From Phocaeicola dorei (lineage in GTDB: Bacteria; Bacteroidota; Bacteroidia; Bacteroidales; Bacteroidaceae), in the NCBI RefSeq assembly GCF_013009555.1, contig NZ_CP046176.1:775501-839500 (forward strand): a DNA stretch of 64,000 nt, in the 5' to 3' direction. The notes under the pieces are model-generated. The model had not been told where the DNA came from and ran no database searches. It saw only the letters and a program-made list of their open reading frames with translations. The position numbers and the translations under genes are program-made. Numbering within the stretch: the stretch's first letter is position 1; every line of letters starts with the position of its first letter. This document shows, piece by piece, positions 8,047 to 17,218 of this stretch.

Positions 8047-11000
8047 TTATTGCAAAGTGATTCCCATTATTCCTATCACTACATCATTGGACAGGGTTTC
8101 CAGGGTCAGCCCTTTTAGTTCCTTGGAATGATCCAAAGGAATATCGAGCAATATGCCTGCACCACCTTCTATCTCACGTCCATATACACCAGTGATGTTG
8201 AGTTCTTTACCCAGGTCACGGCTTACTTTACCGCTTTTCAAGTGCAGACGGTACGGCCGGGGAGCAGGTACTTGGAACGCTTTGCCGTCCACATAGAGGT
8301 CTTGTTCTATGGGACACCAGTTGTCCGGATTGATCAACTCCGTTGCTTGGGAAGTTCCGTCTGCATAGTGTATGCGGATTATTCCATTGGCAATGTGGCA
8401 TTGCATGTGGTTGGTACTTCCCGCCATCAGCAGATAAGCATGTGAAGCTGTACCAGATAGTGAGATGGTGGAACTGTCCGGGTAATTATCCCATAGGGAG
8501 GTGAAAAGAATGTTGTTCCCTTTTTCTTTCAGACGGAAAGGGATGCCTAAAGACGTTTGGAAAGTATCATGATGTACAAGGCTGCGTAATCCCGAGTCGT
8601 CTATGGTAGCGCTCAGCAGCGGATGACACCATTCTCCTATTCCTTGTGTGGGAAGTTGCAAAGTAGTGTATGGAGACCGGGGAGACAGGTATTCATTTTG
8701 ATAAATATCGGTGACAGAAGCATTCAGTTGTCTGTCAAAATCAATCATCCGGCATTTTTCGGGACGGATATCTGCAAAGTCTGTATAGGAAGGGGCTTTC
8801 TGGGTGTTCTCTATATAGATATTAACAGGTTGCCACCAATCCATTTCTCCTTGATGAGTGTAAACAAAGAAAGTGTGGTGTCCCGGTTCACCTTTTAGCT
8901 GTGCGTTGAAAGCGGTGGCTTCCACTGTGTGTTTTGCTAAAACGCTCTGAGGATCATATACTTGGGAGATGGATGCTCCCGAAGGTATTTGCAAAGCCAA
9001 CTTCCCGTTTGAAGCGATGACTAGTTCTTGGACTGCCAATGTATGAAGTGATGCTCCTTCCCATTCGATGGTAATGGTGGTTGAAGATGTTCCTTCCGCC
9101 TGGATTGAAAGAAGAGGATAGCCATGGGCCGATTCGATGGATTGCCATGTGGCAGGAACACCATTCACTTTTACTGAACGGATCTTCTCTTTTCTGGCAT
9201 TGATTTGCAATACCGGATGGAGAGGAGTCTGGAACCGTTGTGTGATATGATAGGTGTCCGTATCTTCTTTTCGGGTAAAGCGATAGCTTATATCGGGAGT
9301 ACTGACGGAAGCCTTGTCCCAGTCGTCCGGAAAGCCCGGCCGGAGGATGATTTGCTGGTTCAGGGCATCCGGCAGGATACCGAACAGTCCTTGGATCAGT
9401 ACTCGTGAAGCGACCCCGATGGGATCGCCGAAATCCCGGTAGCATTCTCCGCGTGCGGCATCATAGAAGCTGATCTGGCCGAAGTTGCCCGGACTGTCTC
9501 CTAGATACATGCCGTCTAGAACAGAGCTTTTCAAAAGTTTGTATCCGGCCTCGGCACGTCCGGCCTGGAAGTATGACAATGCGGTATGCATGACTTCGGC
9601 AAAGGCGATATTATTGACACTCCATGAATAGGGTAGCCAGTTGGTGGTGGCGATAGTGGCATATCCATTCTCTTTTAATCCATGGGCTGTGACGGGAATA
9701 TGAGGAATGGCTGTGTCTATATAACGGGTAGCCTGATAGGCTTGGAACGGGTTAGCTGTCTCGCTGTCTATAGCATGATAAATGGTCCATACAGCGGCAC
9801 TTTCGTGTACTCGCTTGTGTCCCATAAAATCTTGATATTCCGCCCAATGTCCTTTACCGGGAAGCCATAGCCTCTCGTTCATGGCTTTCAGAATCTTTTC
9901 GGCTTCGTTGCGGTAAGGAGTGGGATCTTCGCCTATCTTTTCAGCCAATTGGGCCGCTGTCTTGTTGGCACGGTAGTTATAAGCCGATGAATGGGTGACT
10001 CCTCCGCTATTGTAATAAAGGGCGTCACTGGCCCAAATGCAGGCGTATGCGTCATACAGCCCGTCGTTATCTGGGTCGTAGTTCAGCTTTTCCCATGCGA
10101 GGTGACGGGTGATGACAGGCCACATTTGGCGGACATAATCCAAGTCCCCCGTCCATTTGAAATGCCATAACAATTCGTCTATGCAGCAAAGGTTCATGTC
10201 GTAGTGGTGCATCTGATTATTGCGATGCGGATTACGGCAGATGTATCCGTTACTGTATTGGGGGGTACCCCATTTCTTGACGGAACGTGCCAGATGCAGG
10301 GCGGAATCTTGTGCCGGATGGGGGAGGGTGTTGGGCACTTCGGTGACCTGACTTGCCGCGTATGCGTTGAAATGGGTCCGGGCACGGTCATGCCATCCCA
10401 AAACATCGCCGGTATAAGCGGCTCGCCAACCACTGAGTGGCATCCGCCATCCTATGGCACCGTGTAACCATACTTCGCCGTCCCAGATTCCATCAGCTGC
10501 CATGGCCAGAGTGCCTCCTAAGGTGTTGAAATAAGGGTCGGGTGTTTCAATGCGGATGCGTGAGGCTGTTTCGGAGCGGGCAGCTTCTGCTTTTTTAAAC
10601 AGGGTTTCGCCTTCGGCAGTTGTCAGTGTACGTAGTTCCTGGTTTTCCAATAGAATATAAAGTGTTCCATCTATCTGTGCCGGGCAGGATTGTAACTGTT
10701 GAGGCTGGAGAGGAGCTTCGAAACTGTCGGCAGGGTCGGCTCCCATATCTCCGTTACGGTTTAGCTTGGAATTACGTATCTCTGAAATGGATGCCAGTAG
10801 AATGGGATTGGATCCCTTGAAATTCCGGGCGTTGAATTGCCAGATGGCCCCTTCTTTATCGGGAAGTGCCAATGTGGCAATAGATAAGTTTCCACCTTCG
10901 AAGGATGGGTGGAATAAATTGTAGCTGCGGCGTCCCGCTGTATAACGGGACTCGCAGTGTTCGGTAGAATCAAGGGCTACCGTTCCTCCGGAGGTCTGCA

Positions 11001-11304
11001 GTTTAAAGCAGATGTGTTTCGGGTTCTTCTTGGTATAAGCAGCGAATACGGGCCGGTCGCTTGTCTCCAGCCGGAATGCTGTGTGGCTGCCGTATAAGGC
11101 ACGGGTAAAGCGATTCTTACCGTTGATGCAGACAAAATCGTCTCCGTCAGGGGTATATTGCAGGCTTCGGGTGGCATTCCGGCGATGCTCGTTGTACGAA
11201 GTGGATTCTATGAAATCGCCTATCTTTTGTGGCTGCTTGGTTTGTCCTGCGCCGGAAACGCTACCGATGCCCAACAGGCATAGAAGTAAATATGTCGTTT
11301 TCAT
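8047..11304 (-). CDS. Exported DUF4450-type (alpha/alpha)6 glycoside hydrolase-like protein
   Basis: A 1085-residue exported protein (signal peptide MKTTYLLLCLLGIGSVSGAG). The N-terminal part (FVCINGKNRFTRALYGSHTAF, then RLETSDRPVFAAY) looks like the DUF4450 family. The centre (about 260-680) is rich in Trp, His and Asp, as in (alpha/alpha)6 barrel enzymes: GAIGWRMPLSGWR, HHYDMNLCCIDELLWHF, DGLYDAYACIWASDALYYNSGG, NIAFAEVMHTALSYFQAGR. The C-terminal part is beta-rich. Its neighbours are an (alpha/alpha)6-like protein and a GH105, so a role in degrading an acidic plant glycan is likely. The catalytic residues and linkage are not known to me; the family name is from memory of similar sequences. 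Confidence 0.7.
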   Translation of the reverse strand: MKTTYLLLCLLGIGSVSGAGQTKQPQKIGDFIESTSYNEHRRNATRSLQYTPDGDDFVCINGKNRFTRALYGSHTAFRLETSDRPVFAAYTKKNPKHICFKLQTSGGTVALDSTEHCESRYTAGRRSYNLFHPSFEGGNLSIATLALPDKEGAIWQFNARNFKGSNPILLASISEIRNSKLNRNGDMGADPADSFEAPLQPQQLQSCPAQIDGTLYILLENQELRTLTTAEGETLFKKAEAARSETASRIRIETPDPYFNTLGGTLAMAADGIWDGEVWLHGAIGWRMPLSGWRAAYTGDVLGWHDRARTHFNAYAASQVTEVPNTLPHPAQDSALHLARSVKKWGTPQYSNGYICRNPHRNNQMHHYDMNLCCIDELLWHFKWTGDLDYVRQMWPVITRHLAWEKLNYDPDNDGLYDAYACIWASDALYYNSGGVTHSSAYNYRANKTAAQLAEKIGEDPTPYRNEAEKILKAMNERLWLPGKGHWAEYQDFMGHKRVHESAAVWTIYHAIDSETANPFQAYQATRYIDTAIPHIPVTAHGLKENGYATIATTNWLPYSWSVNNIAFAEVMHTALSYFQAGRAEAGYKLLKSSVLDGMYLGDSPGNFGQISFYDAARGECYRDFGDPIGVASRVLIQGLFGILPDALNQQIILRPGFPDDWDKASVSTPDISYRFTRKEDTDTYHITQRFQTPLHPVLQINARKEKIRSVKVNGVPATWQSIESAHGYPLLSIQAEGTSSTTITIEWEGASLHTLAVQELVIASNGKLALQIPSGASISQVYDPQSVLAKHTVEATAFNAQLKGEPGHHTFFVYTHQGEMDWWQPVNIYIENTQKAPSYTDFADIRPEKCRMIDFDRQLNASVTDIYQNEYLSPRSPYTTLQLPTQGIGEWCHPLLSATIDDSGLRSLVHHDTFQTSLGIPFRLKEKGNNILFTSLWDNYPDSSTISLSGTASHAYLLMAGSTNHMQCHIANGIIRIHYADGTSQATELINPDNWCPIEQDLYVDGKAFQVPAPRPYRLHLKSGKVSRDLGKELNITGVYGREIEGGAGILLDIPLDHSKELKGLTLETLSNDVVIGIMGITLQ

Positions 11305-11328
11305 GATGATAACTACTAACTCCTGTTC

Positions 11329-13437
11329 TTACGGTAATGGCTGTAATCCTTCCCAGCGTACATTCCATTTGCCATCTTTCGGAAATCCGGGATTGTTCCC
11401 TTCCGATCCATCCCATCCGGCGCACATCATAGCGACTGTGGTCAGTAATCCACCGTTGCCGGGCAGGTAAATACGCAGACGCCCGTCCTGGTAATTGTGA
11501 CCGTTTACCAGATAGGTGTTGGTACGTTTGTCCATCAATAATGCGCTGACTGCCTTCTCGGGCTCACCCATTCGGGCGGCATTCATGGCTGTCATCGGAT
11601 AATCCCAGCCCCAGGTCTTGTCCCAGTTCCAGTTATCCCAAATCCAGTGCAGGGTGTTTTTCATATATCCGGCATGAATCAGCTGATTCATGGGCAGGAT
11701 GCCGACAGCGCCCAGCACTGCCATGTGATCTGAGGTAAAACGGATATCTTTATAGGTATCCACCGCGGTCTCGGCTGCCAGATACAGCTGTTCGTCGTTG
11801 TATGCCAGCGGAGATAATTTCTCTATCAGTACATCCCATTCGGGTACACGTTCCATCCCTGTACGTTCACGCCATGTTTGGGCAACTTGCATGGCGAAAT
11901 GCCAGTACGAAAGCTCAAAAGGCGGATTGACAGTTTCGGCAGCGCGCAACGTTTCCTGTGCGGGGATAGCACCTTTCAAGACATAACGGTCGTGCTCTTC
12001 CTCGTATGTGGCGAATGAATACATGAATTCGGCGGTTTCCTGTATCAGGCTATTGTATTTTTTTAGCAGTTCTTCCGATGGATTAGCCCGATAGAGCAAT
12101 TCTGCCAGGTAGATGAGATGAGGCTGTTGCCAGATCAGGAAGCTGCCTACTTTAGAGGGGGCTTCAAGACCGCTGGGATCAGTCATTTTCATCCATCGTA
12201 TGCCTTTGAAACCTTGTCTTTCCGCTATCTGGCGGGCTATGGGTTCCACGGTTTCATACCAGGATAAAGTGCGGTCCAACAATTCGGGATGTCCCCATAA
12301 GGCGAATTGTGCCTGATGCCACCAGATCATTTCCAAATGGAATTTCCCGAACCAGGAGTTGTAAGTTAGTCCGGTTTCCTGTGGCGGGGTTGAGCCTGCG
12401 CATTGGATAGCGAGCAGATATTGGCTTAATACGACCCGGCGTTCCAATTCTTTGGCCCGGACATCAGTACATTGTGAGAAGTCGGCAACAGCTCCCTGTG
12501 TCCAGTAATTTTTCCAGTGTCCGGAAGAGGCTTGTTGTACTTCTGTAAAAGTCAGGATGGGAGAAGCGGATACTTGTGGTGTGAATTGGCAGGTGAATGT
12601 AAATATACTGTCCGTTGGCGTGAGTACGAAATAGTTTGCACTTTTCTCACTTAGCTTCGCAGGGCCTTCCCAACTGATTGTTACATAATAGGTGGTTGCG
12701 TCGAGTGTTCTTTTTAACACGGCCGATTGTGCGTCTTCACTGACCAGGGTCGTGCTATGCTTATCATTCGCCTCCCAATTACAAGCATCGTCACAGTGAC
12801 CGCCCGTGGGATAGGGGAAGTGAAACTTGATGCCGGCAGGTTGTCGGGCCGATAGGCGTGCGGCAATCATATCACGCTCCGGATGGCAGACTGTCTGAAT
12901 GTAGTAGGGAGTTTCTTTGAGAGTGAACCGGCTGTTGATAATACCGTTCCACATATCCAGTGATTGCTGTATGTTTTGCACATCCGAGGGACGTACTTCA
13001 TTTCCTAATTCGAGTCCGATGATACCCAGATGCAGGCGGTGTGGGTTTACACGATACCAGTCGGATGCTTCCTTTGCTCTGCCGGGTTCTTTGGGTTGGG
13101 TGGCATATAGCTCTTTGTGCCCGTGGCCGAAGTCATACTCCACCAAGGCTTCCTCCGGTTTATAGTTTTCGGGATTTCCGAAGCTGTGCCATCCCCATTG
13201 GCTTTGTGTACCCAGTGGAACTCCGTTTTTATAGACTTCGGGAAAAGTCTGCAATCCTGTAGCATCTACCGTATAGGCAAATTCTCCGTTCCCTACCGAC
13301 AGGGAGGATAATGAATCCATGGCAGTCACTTCCGGATTATTGCGTGTTACCAGTGCATGGCGGTCTATGGCTTTCTCTTTGGGAGAGGTGCAAGCAGCCA
13401 ATGCAAACATTGTCAGAGCATAAATGGTGTGTTTCAT
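11329..13437 (-). CDS. Lipoprotein, GH65/GH95-like (alpha/alpha)6 glycosidase candidate
   Basis: A 702-residue protein with a lipoprotein signal (MKHTIYALTMFALAAC, lipobox LAAC), so it is probably anchored in a membrane. The N-terminal half has beta-sandwich character (SLSVGNGEFAYTVDATGLQT). The C-terminal half has toroid-like signatures: TYNSWFGKFHLEMIWWHQAQ, ALWGHPELLDRTLSWYE, WNWDKTWGWDYPMTAMNAAR. This layout recalls GH65 and GH95 enzymes. It sits 24 bp from the DUF4450-type gene and 54 bp from the GH105 gene on the same strand, so the three are likely one operon. I cannot name its family with certainty, and the substrate is inferred only from the neighbours. Confidence 0.6.
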   Translation of the reverse strand: MKHTIYALTMFALAACTSPKEKAIDRHALVTRNNPEVTAMDSLSSLSVGNGEFAYTVDATGLQTFPEVYKNGVPLGTQSQWGWHSFGNPENYKPEEALVEYDFGHGHKELYATQPKEPGRAKEASDWYRVNPHRLHLGIIGLELGNEVRPSDVQNIQQSLDMWNGIINSRFTLKETPYYIQTVCHPERDMIAARLSARQPAGIKFHFPYPTGGHCDDACNWEANDKHSTTLVSEDAQSAVLKRTLDATTYYVTISWEGPAKLSEKSANYFVLTPTDSIFTFTCQFTPQVSASPILTFTEVQQASSGHWKNYWTQGAVADFSQCTDVRAKELERRVVLSQYLLAIQCAGSTPPQETGLTYNSWFGKFHLEMIWWHQAQFALWGHPELLDRTLSWYETVEPIARQIAERQGFKGIRWMKMTDPSGLEAPSKVGSFLIWQQPHLIYLAELLYRANPSEELLKKYNSLIQETAEFMYSFATYEEEHDRYVLKGAIPAQETLRAAETVNPPFELSYWHFAMQVAQTWRERTGMERVPEWDVLIEKLSPLAYNDEQLYLAAETAVDTYKDIRFTSDHMAVLGAVGILPMNQLIHAGYMKNTLHWIWDNWNWDKTWGWDYPMTAMNAARMGEPEKAVSALLMDKRTNTYLVNGHNYQDGRLRIYLPGNGGLLTTVAMMCAGWDGSEGNNPGFPKDGKWNVRWEGLQPLP

Positions 13438-13491
13438 TGTATATAGCTAATTTAAAAAGATGGATAATTCTGTTGTTTATGCGATATGATT

Positions 13492-14730
13492 CTATTTGCC
13501 AAGCTGCAGGCAACCCATGATGAAAGGACCGGTAGCTTTGGCATCGTTGTCACGCATTTTTTCGCCAATGTAATATTCAAAGCTTCCGTCGCGGTAAGGA
13601 GTGCCGCCTAGTCCGCCTACTTGGCAGCAACGGGTCAGCGTCAGAGTTCCGTCGGGGTTCTCGAGAAGCAATGTTTGCTTTAATCCGTTGAAGGCTTTTT
13701 CCGCGATGGTCCGGTATTGGGCATCTATATATCCTTTGTTCACCGCTTTGGCATAAGCATACATACATTGGGTGGTTACGGATGCTTCGGGAAAATTACC
13801 TTCACGCTCGGGCTGGTCTATTACCTGATACCATAGACCGTCTCTTTGATAGTTGGGCAGGCTTTCTGCCAAACCTTGAATCCAACTGATAAGCGAGGCA
13901 CGTCCGGGGTGGTTGTCGGGAATATAGTCCAGTACATCTACCATGGCCATGAACCACCAGCCTATACTGCGTCCCCAAAAATTAGGTGAAGTACCGTCTT
14001 GCGGATTTGCCCAACGTTGGGATTTGCTCTCGTCCCAGGCATGATGATATAATCCGGTTTCCGGTGAATAGGTATGTTTGTGGCAAAGTGTGAATTGTTT
14101 TACCGCCTCATCAATCAGATCAGGACGGTTGAATTCCGCTCCATAGCGGGCTAGGAAAGGGGAAGCCATATAAAGTCCGTCCAGCCACATCTGATGTTGA
14201 TAGATCAATTTATGCCAGAAGCCACCTTCCAGCGTACGTGGTTGTCTTTTGAGTTGTTCTACCAGTAAGTCCATAGCTGCTTTGTATTTTTCTTTGCCTG
14301 TTTCTTTATAGAGGTCAAACAGAACTTTTCCTGAATTGATGTAATCTAGGTTGTAAGTTGACATATCATAGAGGTGGATTTCTCCTTTTTCGTTAATCAA
14401 ACTATCCGCCCATTCCTCAACATAAGTAAAGTAACGTTTGTCACCGGTATTTTTCCACATATCCAGCATGGCGCAACAGCCTACTCCTTGTGAATACCCG
14501 AAAAAGAGCCGTTTGCCATGATCTAGCTGATAGGCTTTGGGAAAGCGGAGCATCTCAGAGTCGGCAAAGCGCTGGGCATATGAATCGGAAGATATACCGG
14601 GAAGGGGTGTGGGGACTGTAGGGAGAGGGGCTATGCATACTTCTCCACTGTACGGAATTGCTTTTTTAGCTTGGAGAGACATGGGTGCCATGCAGGCGGC
14701 CAATAAATAGATGTAACAGTAATTTTTCAT
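13492..14730 (-). CDS. GH105 unsaturated rhamnogalacturonyl hydrolase
   Basis: A 412-residue exported enzyme (signal MKNYCYIYLLAACMAPMSLQA). It matches the YteR/GH105 fold: YNLDYINSGKVLFDLY carries the first conserved Asp, QMWLDGLYMASPFLARY the second, and GRSIGWWFMAMVDVLD the Trp/His-rich pocket. GH105 enzymes remove the unsaturated uronic acid left by polysaccharide lyases, or in some Bacteroides the unsaturated glucuronyl cap of arabinogalactan side chains. It is the first gene of the likely three-gene operon. There is no SusC/SusD pair or hybrid sensor within the window, so this is a partial or satellite glycan locus. Confidence 0.88.
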   Translation of the reverse strand: MKNYCYIYLLAACMAPMSLQAKKAIPYSGEVCIAPLPTVPTPLPGISSDSYAQRFADSEMLRFPKAYQLDHGKRLFFGYSQGVGCCAMLDMWKNTGDKRYFTYVEEWADSLINEKGEIHLYDMSTYNLDYINSGKVLFDLYKETGKEKYKAAMDLLVEQLKRQPRTLEGGFWHKLIYQHQMWLDGLYMASPFLARYGAEFNRPDLIDEAVKQFTLCHKHTYSPETGLYHHAWDESKSQRWANPQDGTSPNFWGRSIGWWFMAMVDVLDYIPDNHPGRASLISWIQGLAESLPNYQRDGLWYQVIDQPEREGNFPEASVTTQCMYAYAKAVNKGYIDAQYRTIAEKAFNGLKQTLLLENPDGTLTLTRCCQVGGLGGTPYRDGSFEYYIGEKMRDNDAKATGPFIMGCLQLGK

Positions 14731-14924
14731 GGTATTTCCTGTCGTTTTTATAGTCTTTGAATGATTTACATTTTTTGCTGATGTAAAAATAGGCTAATTA
14801 ACGCTATAAGTCCATGAATAATTGTTCATTTAGATGGAAAATCTATCGGTTGAGTCTCTTTTTTAAGGAATATGTGTCAATAAAGAACGAATTTGTGGAA
14901 AAAATGGTAAGACAGAGAAAAACT

Positions 14925-14975
14925 GTTCACCCATTTGTCATTTAGAAGGAAATAAGGAATGACAAATGGATGAAC
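14925..14975 (-). terminator. Terminator hairpin after pyrH
   Basis: An 18-bp stem with a single G-U pair (arms 14925-14942 and 14958-14975) and a 15-nt loop is followed on the minus strand by AGTTTTTC. It lies 12 bp past the pyrH stop codon. The rest of the 14731-14924 spacer shows no gene. Confidence 0.85.
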
Positions 14976-14987
14976 TTGATGAGAATA

Positions 14988-15698
14988 TCAGTTGTGTACC
15001 AGTGTTCCTATATTTTCACCGGTCATTACTTTTTTCAGGTTACCTACTGTGTCCATGTCGAAAACGATAATGGGTAGGTTGTTTTCCTTGCACATGCAGG
15101 TTGCTGTAAGATCCATTACTTTCAAACCGCGCTTTAATACCTCATCGTAGGTGATATCGTCAAATTTCGTAGCAGTGGGGTCCTTTTCAGGATCAGCTGT
15201 ATAAATGCCGTCCACGCGTGTTCCTTTCAGCATCACATCGGCTTCTATCTCGATACCACGTAGGGAAGACCCGGTATCGGTAGTAAAAAACGGATTGCCT
15301 GTTCCGGCAGACATAATTACAACTTCTCCGTTTTCCATCGCTTCAATCGCTTTCCATTTGTTGTAAAACTCACCGATGGGTTCCATGCGGATAGCTGTCA
15401 ATACACGTGCCTTGACTCCGGCTGCTCCCAATGCGGAACTCAATCCCAAGCTGTTGATAACGGTTGCCAACATTCCCATTTGGTCACCTTTTACACGGTC
15501 AAAACCTTTAGAAGCTCCACTCAGCCCACGGAAGATATTTCCACCACCGATTACAATACCTATTTGTACGCCAAGGTCGTGTATCTCCTTGATTTGTTGC
15601 GCATATTCACCCAGACGCTTTTCGTCTATACCATATTGCTTTTCGCCCATCAGGCTTTCGCCGCTCAGCTTTAGTAGAATTCTTTTAAATCTTGCCAT
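14988..15698 (-). CDS. pyrH: UMP kinase
   Basis: A 236-residue amino acid kinase family enzyme that makes UDP from UMP. Conserved parts are LLKLSGESLMG, GIVIGGGNIFRG, GDQMGMLATVINSL and TRVDGIYTADPEKDPTA. I use the ATG at 15698 (MARFKRILLKLSGES) because the promoter element TATCTTTG lies at 15723-15730 and overlaps a more upstream TTG. The leader is then about 15-20 nt. The gene appears to be monocistronic, with its own strong terminator. Confidence 0.96.
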   Translation of the reverse strand: MARFKRILLKLSGESLMGEKQYGIDEKRLGEYAQQIKEIHDLGVQIGIVIGGGNIFRGLSGASKGFDRVKGDQMGMLATVINSLGLSSALGAAGVKARVLTAIRMEPIGEFYNKWKAIEAMENGEVVIMSAGTGNPFFTTDTGSSLRGIEIEADVMLKGTRVDGIYTADPEKDPTATKFDDITYDEVLKRGLKVMDLTATCMCKENNLPIIVFDMDTVGNLKKVMTGENIGTLVHN

Positions 15699-15722
15699 AT
15701 TGGTTTGTTTTTTAGTTTTTTG

Positions 15723-15730
15723 CAAAGATA
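15723..15730 (-). promoter_or_regulatory. Promoter -7 element for pyrH
   Basis: TATCTTTG on the minus strand, 24 bp before the pyrH ATG; it fixes the start choice for this gene. Confidence 0.65.
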
Positions 15731-15736
15731 AAAATA

Positions 15737-17062
15737 TTAATCTTTTTTACTTGTTTTATATCCTAAAATATTTCTTCCCATAACTCCTTGCATTACTCCG
15801 CGAAGTAGAAGATAGGTAATGAATGCCATCCATAAAGCGTGATTGCCCATTGCTCCCCGGAAACCGTAGTAAATAAGAAAGAAACTGACAGAAGCTGCTA
15901 TCATGGCTTTCAGCATCAGATGGGTGGCCGTCGCACCGATGAATATTCCATCGAACAAAAAAGCAGAGAAGCCTGCCAAAGGAATGGCAAGTACCCAATA
16001 AAAATAACTTTCGGAAGCATGAATGACAGTTGTTTCGTTAGTCAGTAATCCGAGAAAGGATTGTCCTCCTATACTATATAATAAGGTGAAACTAAGTGAT
16101 AATCCTAGTCCCCAGCCGAATAGTTGGCGAACCGTCGTGTGGAGTGCTTTCTGATTATTGGCTCCGATATATCTTCCTGTCAATGCTTCTCCGGCGTATG
16201 CGAAGCCGTCCATAATGTAGGAGAATAAAGTGAATAATTGCATAAGTAATGTATTGACCGCCAACACCACTTCTCCTTGTGCCGCACCTGCCGAGGTGAA
16301 AAAGACAGTAACCGCCACCAGGCAGATGGTACGGAAAAAGATATCCCTGTTTACTTGGAAGAAACGGTACATGGCCTGTTTGTCAAAGAAGGAATGCCAT
16401 TCTATGCGTTTCCGCAGGGTGCTGTAGTAGCGTAACCACAACAAATATGCCATGACTAGCCCGGCATATTGTGCAGTTAATGTTCCGATAGCGACACCTT
16501 CTATTTTCATTCCTAATCCATATACTAGAAGAAGACTGACCGCAATGTTCACTATATTTTGTGTGATGGCTATATACATGGGGAAACGGGAATTTTGCAT
16601 ACCGATATACCAGCCGGCAAAACTGTAAAGCCCTAATACAGCCGGTGCTCCCCAAATACAGATACGGAAATAGAGACCGGCCAGATGTTCTACTTCTTCA
16701 GTCGTTTGGATAAAGGTGAATGCAATTCTTTCTATAGGATATTGCAAGGCTAGCAAAGTAAATGCAATGAATAATCCTACTCCGACGGAACGGAGTAGTA
16801 ACCGGGTGACTTCATTCAGGTCGTGCCTGCCGTATGCTTGTGAAGTCATGCCGCTGGTTCCCATACGCAGAAAACCGAAAATCCAGTAGATGATGTTGAA
16901 AAGCATTCCGCCTACAGCTATTGCTCCGATGTAGGCGGCAGAGCCCAAATGACCTACAATAGTAACATCAATCAAACCCAACAGAGGAACTGTAATGTTT
17001 GAAACGATAGAAGGGATGGCAATTTGAAGTATTTTTTTGTTTCCGTTATTAAGTTGAATCAT
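15737..17062 (-). CDS. MATE family efflux transporter
   Basis: A 441-residue membrane protein with about twelve hydrophobic segments in two similar halves. The N-terminus reads ILQIAIPSIVSNITVPLLGL followed by DVTIVGHLG, typical of DinF/NorM-like MATE pumps. Other family-like parts are GMTSQAYGR and DGFAYAGEALTGRYIGA. It would use a Na+ or H+ gradient to export cationic compounds. I moved the start to 17062 because a -7 element TACCTTTG lies at 17086-17093, inside the longer reading frame. It is transcribed away from the S41 peptidase gene. Confidence 0.92.
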   Translation of the reverse strand: MIQLNNGNKKILQIAIPSIVSNITVPLLGLIDVTIVGHLGSAAYIGAIAVGGMLFNIIYWIFGFLRMGTSGMTSQAYGRHDLNEVTRLLLRSVGVGLFIAFTLLALQYPIERIAFTFIQTTEEVEHLAGLYFRICIWGAPAVLGLYSFAGWYIGMQNSRFPMYIAITQNIVNIAVSLLLVYGLGMKIEGVAIGTLTAQYAGLVMAYLLWLRYYSTLRKRIEWHSFFDKQAMYRFFQVNRDIFFRTICLVAVTVFFTSAGAAQGEVVLAVNTLLMQLFTLFSYIMDGFAYAGEALTGRYIGANNQKALHTTVRQLFGWGLGLSLSFTLLYSIGGQSFLGLLTNETTVIHASESYFYWVLAIPLAGFSAFLFDGIFIGATATHLMLKAMIAASVSFFLIYYGFRGAMGNHALWMAFITYLLLRGVMQGVMGRNILGYKTSKKD

Positions 17063-17085
17063 GAGTGTAGATTGATAGATGGATA

Positions 17086-17093
17086 CAAAGGTA
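17086..17093 (-). promoter_or_regulatory. Promoter -7 element for the MATE gene
   Basis: TACCTTTG on the minus strand, 23 bp before the chosen ATG. Confidence 0.6.
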
Positions 17094-17179
17094 CTCTCTT
17101 TCTCATAAATAACCAATGAAAATTTAAATTTGAACTGAAATTTGTTGTTGTTTAAGATGATATATCATTGGATTATAGA

Positions 17180-17187
17180 TATATTTG
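17180..17187 (+). promoter_or_regulatory. Promoter -7 element for the S41 peptidase gene
   Basis: TATATTTG on the plus strand, 31 bp before the ATG at 17219. It forms a divergent pair with the MATE promoter about 90 bp away. The start codon has an AGGAG sequence 6 bp upstream. Confidence 0.6.
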
Positions 17188-17218
17188 CGGTTATTAAAAT
17201 GATCAAAACAGGAGAATT

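Noticed and set aside
8047..14730. A complete polysaccharide utilization locus
   Set aside because: No SusC/SusD pair, sensor or polysaccharide lyase is present nearby.
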